Assembly (NCBI RefSeq): GCF_021568285.1
Contig: NZ_JAKGTQ010000009.1
Coordinates: forward strand, 1-55,337
Direction of reading: 5' to 3'
DNA from: Rheinheimera sp. UJ63
Lineage (GTDB): Bacteria > Pseudomonadota > Gammaproteobacteria > Enterobacterales > Alteromonadaceae
DNA length: 55,337 nucleotides
Part shown: piece by piece, positions 35,801-43,855 of the stretch
Layout: every line of letters starts with the position of its first letter
How positions within the stretch are numbered: the first letter of the stretch is position 1
Notes under the pieces: generated by a model
What the model was told of the DNA's origin: nothing
The model's database searches: none
Seen by the model: the letters and a program-made list of their open reading frames with translations, nothing else
Translations under genes and position numbers: made by a program

Positions 35801-36476
35801 AAGTGTTGAGACTATTGGTGAAGCGAGTGGCCCTGGCACACCGGGCAATAAAATTGCCGAAATACGGGATACCGATCCGACTGACACCGGCGAGTTAAGA
35901 TATGCGCTTGCCGACAAAGGCCCGCTGGCTGAAGGTCGCTTTGTGCTTGCCATCAAGCGTTTAGATGATGAACTGGGTGATGGCGATGCTTATATTACGC
36001 TGTTTAATTCTGCCACCAATAACGATGGGGCGATTTTAGATCTGCGTATCACTGACGATAGCTTTGCGGTTCGTAGCCCGGCAGGTGTCGACACCTCCGC
36101 AGCCAACGTCTTGCTAGATGAATTTATGCATGTGGTGATTACCTGGAAGTACCCGGGTGGCAATCTTGAAGTGAATCCGGTGGTCACGGTTGAGGTTGAC
36201 GGTGTGCGGTTTACAGCAGATGGCTTTACGCCAGACAATAACTCCTTCGGCGGTGTCACTCACATTGCGGTAAGATTTGGCAGCAACAGCGGCACCATAG
36301 CGGCAACCGGTGTGGTATCGGTAGATAATATTGCTATTTATGCCGATGCGGAGGGCAGAACCCTATTGTTCTCAGACGATTTTGAATCTTATGCCGTGGG
36401 TGACTCGCTGGATACAGACAATTCTGCGTCACCTTATAACTCAGCGACTAATGAGGCGGTTGTAGCCGTGGAATAA
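32826..36476 (+). CDS. Large lipoprotein with VCBS-like repeats and three repeated modules
   Basis: A 1216-residue lipoprotein (lipobox LVGC, Cys18) encoded 123 bp after the receptor gene. An N-terminal domain of about 330 residues is followed by alternating units. VCBS/cadherin-like segments lie at about 350-450 and 690-785 (GSWRYLLDTTNATIAALVSG style). Three copies of a roughly 210-residue module lie at about 452-675, 790-1000 and 1009-1216. Each module begins DTxxTDTGELRYAL or a variant, contains AYITLF and AILDLRI, and ends in DDFESYxxGDSLD. Copies 2 and 3 are very similar. The modules look like jelly-roll, laminin-G-like folds and may bind alginate at the surface next to the receptor. 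Binding is inference; I do not recognise a named CBM family. Confidence 0.7.
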   Translation: MFKQSLIAIILATALVGCGGGDNNELAGNSRGSISISGGALIAGTTLSASVTDADGIKSDTLVYQWSTGTTGSSYTITEADEGSTISVSARYTDEKGITEGVGASTSVILPTLDVNANVVKGPIGAANCEIFAVTNTGVAATPAQASAISNSMGRVTFTNVHFEGTGLISCSGGTYKDESTGLMLEAPTLRSVVNVVEGTAETPAPSYVVSPLTEMAVQAAGANLNTFAERARVINARFGIRFDTTTVLPTEIGVVELGAAGAADADRYGSVLALLSQLDADNVDKNMATLIADIAADLADGAFSEGLLAALETAQLNLQTMSVIANKVDVSLLNIIGSAIGYNNTPVAAIIEGTLSGTIQHTATEPLTGSVIVIDPNFGEDEILAQSSVLLDYGSFSISAQGNWSYTVDVNNETVASLELGNSVNDTVTITSIDGTTAEIKIRIAALTQLVKISDTGNDTGEIRFSVNNLRKGKLSASFAKDETLGSDGNIKDAYITLYGSSGSSSEALIDLRIQGSQTGSNGLVIAPRFLVRNTESAAYPGVIVTAPFVEGEFYNVDITWDLDAAEQLTLTINDEVIGGGSFSTAAVVDPDFVNLGQWFADGVKAVQFRLGDNDRTIPFGSFYVDDIEVYSDVAGTTRVFADDFESYAEGDTLDGVGSRYNLAIYSEVVVFDVGDGTVEPTPAAFFDLTASIASNATAALTGTVTVVDPDEGEAFIMPASFRSRFGDFAILEDGSWRYLLDTTNATIAALVSGERETDTITIESLDGTTAELVITINGVGGETAGANKVAVIIDTDPTDTGELRYALGSNGPLAQGRITASVKRLDDEFGDGDAFITLFNSATNNNGAILDLRITDDSFAVRSPSNVDTSAATVLLDTFMDIVITWEYPNGNLEVNPLVMVEVDGVSFVAEGFTPDNSSTGGVTHVSFRFGDNSGVRPETAKFTVDDLVIYSDKAGNNVVFSDDFESYNNGDSLGTDNPASPYNSATSEASVETIGEASGPGTPGNKIAEIRDTDPTDTGELRYALADKGPLAEGRFVLAIKRLDDELGDGDAYITLFNSATNNDGAILDLRITDDSFAVRSPAGVDTSAANVLLDEFMHVVITWKYPGGNLEVNPVVTVEVDGVRFTADGFTPDNNSFGGVTHIAVRFGSNSGTIAATGVVSVDNIAIYADAEGRTLLFSDDFESYAVGDSLDTDNSASPYNSATNEAVVAVE

Positions 36477-36528
36477 CACCTTTACTATACTGCTGGGTGA
36501 ACGCCCAGAGATTAAAAGTGTAAATAGC

Positions 36529-36557
36529 AAGGCGGGAATTATCCCGCCTTCTTTTTT
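36529..36557 (+). terminator. Terminator after the 1216-aa lipoprotein gene
   Basis: Stem AAGGCGGGA with TCCCGCCTT, loop ATTA, then CTTTTTT. On the opposite strand no T-run follows, so it mainly serves the plus-strand gene. Confidence 0.9.
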
Positions 36558-36560
36558 GCT

Positions 36561-36591
36561 GTAACGTAAACCCCTGTAGTGTTTACGTTAC
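36561..36591. repeat. 11-bp inverted repeat between convergent genes
   Basis: GTAACGTAAAC and GTTTACGTTAC are separated by nine bases, just beyond the stop of the minus-strand PL7. There is no T-run on the minus side. It may stabilise the 3' end of the PL7 message. Confidence 0.5.
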
Positions 36592-36607
36592 TCGTACCGC
36601 GCTTATG

Positions 36608-38050
36608 TTATTCGCTAGCCGAATATCCGGTGTGACTGTTTTTAATTTCATAGAAGGTGGCTTGCACAAACTCTGCTGGATTGCTTGAATTGTTAACGTT
36701 ATACACACCCACTTTAAAATAGTGGTACTGACCCGCCTGATCATACAAACTTTCAGCCATATCATACTGGGCCACAACATCGGCCTTGCCTTCACGGCTA
36801 ATCGTCACGGTGAGTAAGTTGAAATTAACGCTGATGTGATAACTAAAAACCTCATTCAGGGCGATACCCTCCACCGGGTTTGCGGCGGTGTTGCTACGTG
36901 AGCCAATCATTTCAACATAGGTTTCAATGTTTCTACCTTGGCTGTCTTTCACCCGGCTCTCATGCGCGAAATAGATAGCACCGCGTTCATTTCCTGGCAG
37001 TTTGCGATAGTATAAGCGAACCGGCTCATCATCATTAGCGTGGATCTGACCAATGATTACCCGGCCAATCTGAAAATTTTCGCCAGTGGTGGTAACCTGA
37101 TTGACCGCCATCTTTACCCGCAAATCGCCGTCATAGCCACCGGCATTCTGCCGTCCTTGTGCTGAGGCACTGCCAAACACCCAGTTATTTTTATTCACGC
37201 CCTGCGTGCTGATACTACGGTCGCCACGGCGTAACATTTCTCTTAGTTCAACCCGCACATAGCTAGTATTGGCAGAGGTTTTAAAGCCATAACTGGGTGA
37301 GCGCATCACAATGCCGCCATCAGCTGAGGCATAAAAGAATTCAGAATTGGTATAACCGTTTGCAAGGTCTGTTTCAAAAATGGAGTCGGCGGTGCCACTG
37401 TTGTCCTCATCGGTAGGGATGCTCAGGTACCAGTCGATTAACTCGATACCTAATTCATTAGGAAAACGTTCGCTGAAATTGCCACCGGCATCTTGGCAAT
37501 AATGCGCCTGAACTTCAACAATGGCATTATTTTGGTTTTCGTTATTACCAAGCCCGATTATCTTGATATAGCGGGCTGAAGTTGGCTCGATTTTTACCAG
37601 TTCAAAACCACTATGTCTGCCGCTGGAATCTGCTTGCGTTAATACGGTGGTCCAACTCATGTTATCGCTAGAGGTTTCCACAGAAAATCTCGCGATACGC
37701 TTATTCCCTTCAAACCATTTAATGGTCAGTGCACCCAGTGTTTTAACGCTTCCCAAATCTAATATTAGCGCGGCATTTCTACCATCGTTTGACCATCTGG
37801 ATTGGGATGATGTGTTGCCATCAATGGCATTGGATGCTGGATATGCCGAGTTCTCCATGGCGTCTGTGGCAGAGCGTATTGGGTACACCTGATTAATGCA
37901 TTGCTCAGGTGTGACTATCACAGGGGGTGGGGATGTAATATTGGTGGTATTAGTGTCACTACTTCCACCGCAGGCTGTTACAGCTAGAGCTAAATTTATG
38001 GCAATAACGAGTTTGCCGAATTGATGGACTCTTTTTGACCGATTAGACAT
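36608..38050 (-). CDS. PL7 alginate lyase lipoprotein with CBM32-type domain
   Basis: A 480-residue lipoprotein (lipobox LAVTAC, Cys27) likely displayed on the outer membrane. Residues about 50-190 form a discoidin/F5-8 type C domain (CBM32-like), with AYPASNAIDGNTSSQSRW, LDLGSVKTLGALTIKWFE and ARYIKIIGLG. The PL7 catalytic domain follows: SYVRVELREMLRRGD, IGQIHANDDEPVRLYYRK and YHYFKVGVYNVNN. Compared with the PL7 at 28397 it is a second-copy lyase with a carbohydrate-binding module and a lipid anchor, suited to initial attack on polymer at the cell surface. It is divergent from the second receptor gene and shares its regulatory region. Confidence 0.92.
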   Translation of the reverse strand: MSNRSKRVHQFGKLVIAINLALAVTACGGSSDTNTTNITSPPPVIVTPEQCINQVYPIRSATDAMENSAYPASNAIDGNTSSQSRWSNDGRNAALILDLGSVKTLGALTIKWFEGNKRIARFSVETSSDNMSWTTVLTQADSSGRHSGFELVKIEPTSARYIKIIGLGNNENQNNAIVEVQAHYCQDAGGNFSERFPNELGIELIDWYLSIPTDEDNSGTADSIFETDLANGYTNSEFFYASADGGIVMRSPSYGFKTSANTSYVRVELREMLRRGDRSISTQGVNKNNWVFGSASAQGRQNAGGYDGDLRVKMAVNQVTTTGENFQIGRVIIGQIHANDDEPVRLYYRKLPGNERGAIYFAHESRVKDSQGRNIETYVEMIGSRSNTAANPVEGIALNEVFSYHISVNFNLLTVTISREGKADVVAQYDMAESLYDQAGQYHYFKVGVYNVNNSSNPAEFVQATFYEIKNSHTGYSASE

Positions 38051-38156
38051 GTCCTTATCTCCTACTAGAACGATGAATAGAACTTGGTATAAATCTGGCG
38101 TTGTGGTGATTTTTGGTATTGCTGGTTACGCCATCAATAATTACCGGTTTATCCTC

Positions 38157-38170
38157 ACTGGTCAACCAAT
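38157..38170. promoter_or_regulatory. Operator-like site near the PL7 lipoprotein gene
   Basis: ACTGGTCAACCAAT contains CTGGTCAACCAA, one base from the perfect site at 38386 read on the opposite strand. It lies 107 bp upstream of the PL7 start. Confidence 0.5.
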
Positions 38171-38374
38171 TAATTTGAGTGATGGATGCTGGTGTCACAT
38201 TTAAACCAATATTTCATCGGTAGCTTGGATATGTTCTTCAGTCGCATAGTCTCTTTAAGGTACTTTAAAAAGTAATCTTACTCATTAGGAAACAATGTAA
38301 TAATCTGATTTTTATATATTTTTTATGTTGTTTTTGGTTTTTCGCTTATTGGTGGTGAGAATTTCTTACCAAAT

Positions 38375-38397
38375 AGGTTAACCTTTTGGTTGACCAA
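38375..38397. promoter_or_regulatory. Double operator-like palindrome upstream of receptor 2
   Basis: AGGTTAACCT (38375-38384) is followed at once by TTGGTTGACCAA (38386-38397), whose half-sites TTGGT and ACCAA are perfectly symmetric. This is the best copy of the shared motif. It resembles sites of FadR-subfamily GntR regulators in general form only. Confidence 0.55.
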
Positions 38398-38543
38398 TAT
38401 TCTAATAAGGTGTAAACATAAAGCATAATAATAAAATTGCCGGTAGTTGTTCTTTTAAGAATGTTGGCATAAAGGTTCGCGATTAACTTAAGGTCGCAGT
38501 TGCGACCCCAAAATATAATTACAATTTTAGACGGGGAACAAAA

Positions 38544-41480
38544 ATGAGACATATGCTATCAAAAATTACCTTAGCGATACTGTCGACAACGGCACTCGGT
38601 ATCGCGTCTACCGCCAACGCCCAAGAGTCAGAGGTAGAACAAAGCGATATCGAAGTGATACAGGTGACGGGGATCAGAAGCTCCTTAACAAGTGCTTTGG
38701 CAGAAAAGCGTAATGCCGCCAGCTTAGTTGAAGTTATTCAAGCAGAAGATATCGGTAAACTACCTGATCAAAATTTAGCGGAAGTGCTGGAAAATATTAC
38801 TGGTATTCAGATTACCCGCTCAGCGGGTGTCGGTACGGGAGTACAAATTCGCGGTACTGATGCAAACCGCACTGAAATTAATGGTGTATCTACGGTGGGA
38901 TCGGGTGCAGGACGCAGTGGTATTGATTTTGAAGATGTTTCTGCATCGATTATTGCCGGTGTCGAAGTCATAAAAGCGCCACAAGCAAAAACGATTGAAG
39001 GCTCTGTCGGTGGCACTATTAACTTAAGAACCATTCGCCCACTTGAGTTAAGTGAAACGCTAGCCGCATTTAGAGTGCAAGGTGAAGAAAGCAGTTTATC
39101 TACCGATGGCGTTAAACCGCGCTTATCAGGAACCTTTGGTGATAATTGGGAAAATGACAATGGTGAGTTTGGTTTTGTCATTAGTGGCAGTTATGCAGAG
39201 CAGGATGTAACCGCATTTCGCCCCCGAGCTGACCGTGATAATCTGGTTCGCTCTGACAGTGGTTTAGCCAGCGCACAAAGTTTCCATTATTTACCCATTC
39301 AGTTTCTGATCCAGGATTACGATAACTTTGAATATGAGACAAAAAATTTTGCTGGTTCTTTTGAGTGGGCGCCAAACAGCAACAACAAATTTTGGTTTGA
39401 TGCGATTATAAATGATCAGGACCGTCGGGAGGAAAGTTCCAGGGTTCAGGCGTCAGGGGTAAGTGATCTTATTGGTGTATCGGTTCCAACTGAATTTGAA
39501 ACAATTAATTTTGGCTCTTTAGATGGTGTCGAGCTTGGCAGCATTCAAGCCGCACTTAAAGGCATCATTCCGGTTCAGTCTGACGGTTCGGACGGTAATT
39601 TACGCTTATCCAGTGACACCAGTTCCCGGGCCACCAAGAGCAAAATATTCCGGCTTGGCGGGGAACATCAGGGGGATAATTTTAAAATAAGCGCCGAGAT
39701 ATCCTCATCTTCATCTGACTCTGCGACCCCCCGAATTGATACTACACTCAATTTTGTCAATCCCAATGCGGCAATTGGGTCAGCTAACGATAATGGTGTC
39801 CCGTTTGAGTATGACTTAAGTGGTGGTGCCTTGGCCTTCGGCATTGCATTTGGTGCAGAAAATGCGCCTGCACCTGCTGACTTGCTCGACCCAGCCAACT
39901 ACAGGTTGCAAGCGGTGGCACTTGCAAATAATACCAATGAAAATACCGAAGATGCCATGCGTGTTGATTTTAGCTACGACTTGAATATGTCGATTTTTAC
40001 TACGCTTGACGCAGGCTATCGTTATAACAAGACATCCAGTGTGTCCAACGTTGTGGGCTCAAATCTTAGTTTGTCCAGTATGAGGGATTCTCCCAGTGGC
40101 GATTTGTTTGCTGATATTCTGACAACTGGCCCTAATAACTTTAATGCCGCAGATGGCAGAGCGCTTTATATTAAAGATTTTCTGCTGGTGAACCCGGCGT
40201 TGGTAGGCTCTGATCCTGATCGGGTATTTACTACGTTAGCTAACGCCATTACTGCCCATGGGGGTACAAGACCACTGAATGCCCCAACGTCATCAGTTGC
40301 AGGTTTTTATGACATCAGTGAATCCACTAATGCACTGTATGCTCAGGCAAATTTTGAAACTGGCATGCTTCGCGGTAATCTTGGTGTACGTTATTTAAAA
40401 ACGGATCTTGATTCAACCGGCAACCGCAGTGTTAACGGCGATATCGTCGCAGAAACTAGCTCAAGTGATTACAGTTTTGTGCTGCCGCGGATTAATCTGG
40501 CCGCCGATGTAACCGACGATCTGGTGCTGCGCGCTGCTTTTGGGAAGGATATTCGCCGTCCGAATTTTAGTGATCTTTCAACTTCTTATACATTTAGTAC
40601 TAGCCCCAATCCACCAGTAGCTGGTGGTAACCCAAACTTAAAACCTGAAGTGGTTACATCCTTTGATATTTCTGCAGATTGGTATTTTGCTCAGGCCGCA
40701 GTTGTTAGTATCGGCTATTTCCACAAGATACGTAAAGATGTGCATGTGGGGCAACAAGATGATCCTTATTCAGAGCCTGTTACAGGTTATCGTGACATTA
40801 TTGGTCCAGCGTGTGAGCAAGGCGGTATCTGGAACCCCATTGCGCTAATCAACGTGTTTGGTCCGGTGAGTTCTAACGTAGGTGTTTGTGTACCATTCTC
40901 CACTATTATTAATGACACTAAAGAGACCACGCAAAAAGGCATCGAAATGGCATTCCAGTATGATCTTTCTGCTTTCGAAGATCAGCTGGGCTGGGCATCT
41001 GGTTTTGGTGTGGTGGCAAACTATACCATTCAAGAATTCTCTGGTGGTGAAGCGGTTAATACCTCGGCTAGTCGTCCTAGTCAGGTCTTTGCTGCATCCA
41101 CAGGTGGTTCAGGCTCACTGGAGGTGACTGCCGTGCAAGGCTTACTCAACTTATCTGAAAATGCCTACAACTTTACCTTGTATTACGAAAAATATGGCTT
41201 GTCTGCCCGGATGCGTTACACCTGGCGAGAAGCGTTTCGTTCGAACGATTTTGGCAGTACATCAAGTTATCCTTGGGGGTTTCCGGTCATTCAGGAAGAC
41301 CGAGGACAACTTAATGCCAGTATCAGTTATGATGTAAATGATCAACTCAATATTGGCATTGAAGCCGTCAACCTGACGGAATCTGAGGTTCGCCAATCTT
41401 GCGTTAATGAAGGCGCGCTGCTTTGCTTTCAGGGCTTAACAGACCGTCGGATAACCTTGGGTGCCAGTTATAGATTTTAA
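38544..41480 (+). CDS. TonB-dependent outer-membrane receptor, second copy
   Basis: A 978-residue receptor with a signal peptide (ILSTTALGIASTANA), TonB-box-like IEVIQVTGIRSSL, plug domain (AEDIGKLPDQNLAEVLENIT and QIRGTDANRTEINGVS) and a barrel ending LGASYRF. The N-terminal signature SLTSALAEKRNAASLVE is common in receptors for plant and algal polysaccharides in Alteromonadales. It differs strongly from the receptor at 29664, so the two may take different alginate oligomers. It is divergent from the CBM32-PL7 gene and preceded by the best copy of the putative operator. Confidence 0.92.
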   Translation: MRHMLSKITLAILSTTALGIASTANAQESEVEQSDIEVIQVTGIRSSLTSALAEKRNAASLVEVIQAEDIGKLPDQNLAEVLENITGIQITRSAGVGTGVQIRGTDANRTEINGVSTVGSGAGRSGIDFEDVSASIIAGVEVIKAPQAKTIEGSVGGTINLRTIRPLELSETLAAFRVQGEESSLSTDGVKPRLSGTFGDNWENDNGEFGFVISGSYAEQDVTAFRPRADRDNLVRSDSGLASAQSFHYLPIQFLIQDYDNFEYETKNFAGSFEWAPNSNNKFWFDAIINDQDRREESSRVQASGVSDLIGVSVPTEFETINFGSLDGVELGSIQAALKGIIPVQSDGSDGNLRLSSDTSSRATKSKIFRLGGEHQGDNFKISAEISSSSSDSATPRIDTTLNFVNPNAAIGSANDNGVPFEYDLSGGALAFGIAFGAENAPAPADLLDPANYRLQAVALANNTNENTEDAMRVDFSYDLNMSIFTTLDAGYRYNKTSSVSNVVGSNLSLSSMRDSPSGDLFADILTTGPNNFNAADGRALYIKDFLLVNPALVGSDPDRVFTTLANAITAHGGTRPLNAPTSSVAGFYDISESTNALYAQANFETGMLRGNLGVRYLKTDLDSTGNRSVNGDIVAETSSSDYSFVLPRINLAADVTDDLVLRAAFGKDIRRPNFSDLSTSYTFSTSPNPPVAGGNPNLKPEVVTSFDISADWYFAQAAVVSIGYFHKIRKDVHVGQQDDPYSEPVTGYRDIIGPACEQGGIWNPIALINVFGPVSSNVGVCVPFSTIINDTKETTQKGIEMAFQYDLSAFEDQLGWASGFGVVANYTIQEFSGGEAVNTSASRPSQVFAASTGGSGSLEVTAVQGLLNLSENAYNFTLYYEKYGLSARMRYTWREAFRSNDFGSTSSYPWGFPVIQEDRGQLNASISYDVNDQLNIGIEAVNLTESEVRQSCVNEGALLCFQGLTDRRITLGASYRF

Positions 41481-41547
41481 TTCTACTATCTAGGGGCTGG
41501 TTGTCTAAGATAACCGGCTCGAGCAAACTCACAGCAAACCACTTGTT

Positions 41548-41574
41548 AAAGCAAACCTGAAGGTTTGCTTTTTT
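41548..41574 (+). terminator. Terminator after receptor 2
   Basis: Stem AAAGCAAACCT with AGGTTTGCTTT followed by a T-run. It separates the receptor from the convergent regulator gene. Confidence 0.9.
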
Positions 41575-41668
41575 GCGTGTGGCAAGAAAAATGTAAGCTC
41601 TGTGTCAGAGCCTATTATGAAGGATAAAAAAACAGTGCCAGATGTGAAATGGGGTACGCTAACCGTTA

Positions 41669-42436
41669 CTACTTATTTAAGTGTGAGATAGAATACAAAC
41701 CTCGGGTTTCATCCGTTTTACGCTTGATCTCTTCCAAGGCTTTTGCTTCACTCGCCTCAAATAAAGCATTGATCAGACGGTCGAAGTGATTGTGCATCGC
41801 CGTTCTTGCCGCTGAAGCGTCACGTTTGGCTATGGCATCATAAATAGCAGTATGTTCTTTGATGCGCTGCGCTATACCCTTCGAACATACATCCTGATAA
41901 GCGGCAACGACTTGCGGCTCATTCCGTCTGACTTTCCAAAGGTTGTTAATGGACAGGACAATGGCATTGTTACGTGTTGCGCTAGAAATGATCTCGTGGA
42001 ATCGTTGATCGGCTTCATCAGCCTTATCCAAAGTTTCTGAAGATGACATATCATCCAGTGCCTGCTTGAGCGCTGCAAGCTCGGTGTCGCGGATTTTAAC
42101 TGCGGCTAACGCTGCTGCTTCTCCCTCTACTAATGCCCGAGCCTGGGTGAGCTCGAATGCGCTGATAGATTCAAGTGAAGGAGCTGAGCCAGCAGAATCA
42201 GTGACATATACGCCTGAACCTGTTTTTACTTCTACTCTGTCTCTAACTTCTAGCGCGATAATCGCTTCGCGTATGGTCGGACGGCTAACATGATAAATCT
42301 CAACCAGCTCTCTTTCAGCAGGCAGGCGGCTTCCTGCAGGGTAAACGCCTTTGTCGATCAACGCTTCTAACTTTTCAACAACTGTCCAGAAACGTCTGCG
42401 TTTCTTCATGATGGGTATCCCTTTAGGTCTTGCCAT
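41669..42436 (-). CDS. GntR-family (FadR subfamily) regulator, probable alginate regulator
   Basis: A transcription factor with an N-terminal winged helix (GVYPAGSRLPAERELVEIYH then VSRPTIREAI) and a C-terminal FCD ligand domain whose metal-binding histidines are visible in RFHEIIS, EHTAIYDAI and MHNHFDRL. It is 255 residues from 42436. A second start at 42409 (Met10) has AAAGGG upstream and is at least as likely, because no ribosome-binding site precedes 42436. The ligand is probably a uronate or 2-keto-3-deoxygluconate-type intermediate, by analogy with UxuR/ExuR relatives. It closes the alginate locus and is the obvious candidate to bind the TTGGTYRACCAA sites. Confidence 0.85.
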   Translation of the reverse strand: MARPKGIPIMKKRRRFWTVVEKLEALIDKGVYPAGSRLPAERELVEIYHVSRPTIREAIIALEVRDRVEVKTGSGVYVTDSAGSAPSLESISAFELTQARALVEGEAAALAAVKIRDTELAALKQALDDMSSSETLDKADEADQRFHEIISSATRNNAIVLSINNLWKVRRNEPQVVAAYQDVCSKGIAQRIKEHTAIYDAIAKRDASAARTAMHNHFDRLINALFEASEAKALEEIKRKTDETRGLYSISHLNK

Positions 42437-42459
42437 TGGTCATACAGGTACTAACGACG

Positions 42460-42489
42460 ATTATACCTAGAACCTATAGAAATTCTCAA
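42460..42489 (-). promoter_or_regulatory. Predicted sigma-70 promoter of the regulator gene
   Basis: On the minus strand, -35 TTGAGA (42489-42484) and -10 TATAAT (42465-42460) are 18 bp apart. Transcription would begin near 42453, favouring translation from 42409. A TTGGTCATAC half-site lies at the predicted transcript start. Confidence 0.55.
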
Positions 42490-42525
42490 AATTCCGGCAT
42501 CTTATTCAGCTATGATAACTCTCAA

Positions 42526-42543
42526 AATTAGAAAGTTCTAATT
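42526..42543. repeat. 8-bp inverted repeat, possible operator
   Basis: AATTAGAA-AG-TTCTAATT lies between the regulator promoter and the transglycosylase stop. The direct repeat CTCAAAATT occurs at 42486 and 42521. Confidence 0.35.
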
Positions 42544-42569
42544 GGTTTTGCTAAACGCTATGGTCTTGT

Positions 42570-43712
42570 TTAAATCGGTTTTAGCTTTTGGGAGCGCTGC
42601 CAAGAAAACAGTTGGCTACTGCTTTGTGATTCTAACAGTTGCAGCGCAATTCTGATGTCGGCAGTGTAATACAGTGACGCGAAGCCAAGCCGATTGCGGC
42701 CGAGGTTATGAAATACCATACCAAAAGCAATATCACCGGCACTGAAGTCTTGATGATGTTCGGCAAAATAGGTCGCCGGTTTACTAAGTTCTTCATCGAT
42801 AAGCAGCGATCTTACTCTGCCTGGGCCACCGTGATAAGCCTGGATCAGCAGCAGCCGATAAACCTGTTCCCGTTTTTCTTCTGGCAAGTGGCCGAAGCGG
42901 GCTATGAATACAGGATGCAACATACGATGGTTACGTTCAAATAACCATAGCGCGCAATCGACCTGAGCGATGCGATGTAACTGCTTATTTTGGGGAACGC
43001 CGCAGTCTTTTAATACTTGTGGGGTCAGTTGTAGAATACCTCTAGCATTGGCTTTTGAATGGGCCTCGCGCACGCCACCACTTTCGATAATCAACATACC
43101 GGCCAGATCGGCTAGCAGATCTTCTGGCAGGCTAATACGCTTTTGCTGCGCGCGACGGGCATACACCAAGCGTAGGGTGTCATGCAGTGAAGCTTGGTTT
43201 TTAGGGGTTCCTACTTTTATACCATCCCAGTTGCCAGACAGCCGACCTTCCGGATGCTTGCCCAGGTAACGCGCAATGGCCAACGATAAATCGACATAAG
43301 GTTGGTGGCAACGAATCGCGAAAGGATAGCCAAGGGTCTGGTTATTACCTTCCACCCAGGCATGCACTCGTCCTTGTTGTGCCATACCCTGACGAGTTTG
43401 ATTCAGAATTAACTGGGTTTGCGGTGAGTCTGAGGCATCTTCAATAAATTCCAGAAAGTTGCCGCGCATATCAAATAGCAAATGACGATTGCGCTCGGTA
43501 CAGTGTCCTGATCGCGTCAGGATCCAGCGCCTAACGTTCATTACGTTGTCATACACTCCTTGGCTCTCGGCATAAGGCTTGCTGCGCACAACGTCAGTCC
43601 AGTTCTGGTAAGGTTGCACGAGTGGTTGCCCCAGAGCGCTTGCGGGCAATAGGCATCCAAATAGTATAGCGGCGGTAACGGGCCAGTAGCTGCTAGGTCG
43701 CATGGAACCCAT
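42570..43712 (-). CDS. Lytic transglycosylase domain protein
   Basis: A 380-residue periplasmic protein with a signal peptide (AAILFGCLLPASALG). Residues about 205-260 contain the soluble-lytic-transglycosylase core: LIIESGGVREAHSKANARGI then LQLTP. The glutamate in IIESGG is the catalytic acid, and the A-R-G-I-L-Q-L-T-P block is typical. It cleaves peptidoglycan glycan strands. The N-terminal 190 residues are not recognised. The start at 43712 has CGGAGA upstream; Met4 is an alternative. Neighbours give no clear operon, and the gene is probably unrelated to alginate use. Confidence 0.82.
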   Translation of the reverse strand: MGSMRPSSYWPVTAAILFGCLLPASALGQPLVQPYQNWTDVVRSKPYAESQGVYDNVMNVRRWILTRSGHCTERNRHLLFDMRGNFLEFIEDASDSPQTQLILNQTRQGMAQQGRVHAWVEGNNQTLGYPFAIRCHQPYVDLSLAIARYLGKHPEGRLSGNWDGIKVGTPKNQASLHDTLRLVYARRAQQKRISLPEDLLADLAGMLIIESGGVREAHSKANARGILQLTPQVLKDCGVPQNKQLHRIAQVDCALWLFERNHRMLHPVFIARFGHLPEEKREQVYRLLLIQAYHGGPGRVRSLLIDEELSKPATYFAEHHQDFSAGDIAFGMVFHNLGRNRLGFASLYYTADIRIALQLLESQSSSQLFSWQRSQKLKPI

Positions 43713-43855
43713 ATTTTCTCCGGTGTTGCAAAAGCTGATGCAACGGTTGTTAGCTGAGGTTCAATAGCCAGAACGATTAGTACCAGCAACAGTGGGCACT
43801 TTACTAAGCACTGTTGCTGACACTGAGTATAATCTACTGCGCCTTTAATTAAACA

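Larger units (their letters stand above)
38051..38543. promoter_or_regulatory. Divergent regulatory region, PL7/receptor 2
   Basis: 493 bp with no gene, holding promoters for both flanking genes and two operator-like palindromes near each side, annotated separately. The tract at 38280-38340 is very AT-rich. AGACGGGGAAC precedes the receptor start. Confidence 0.6.
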
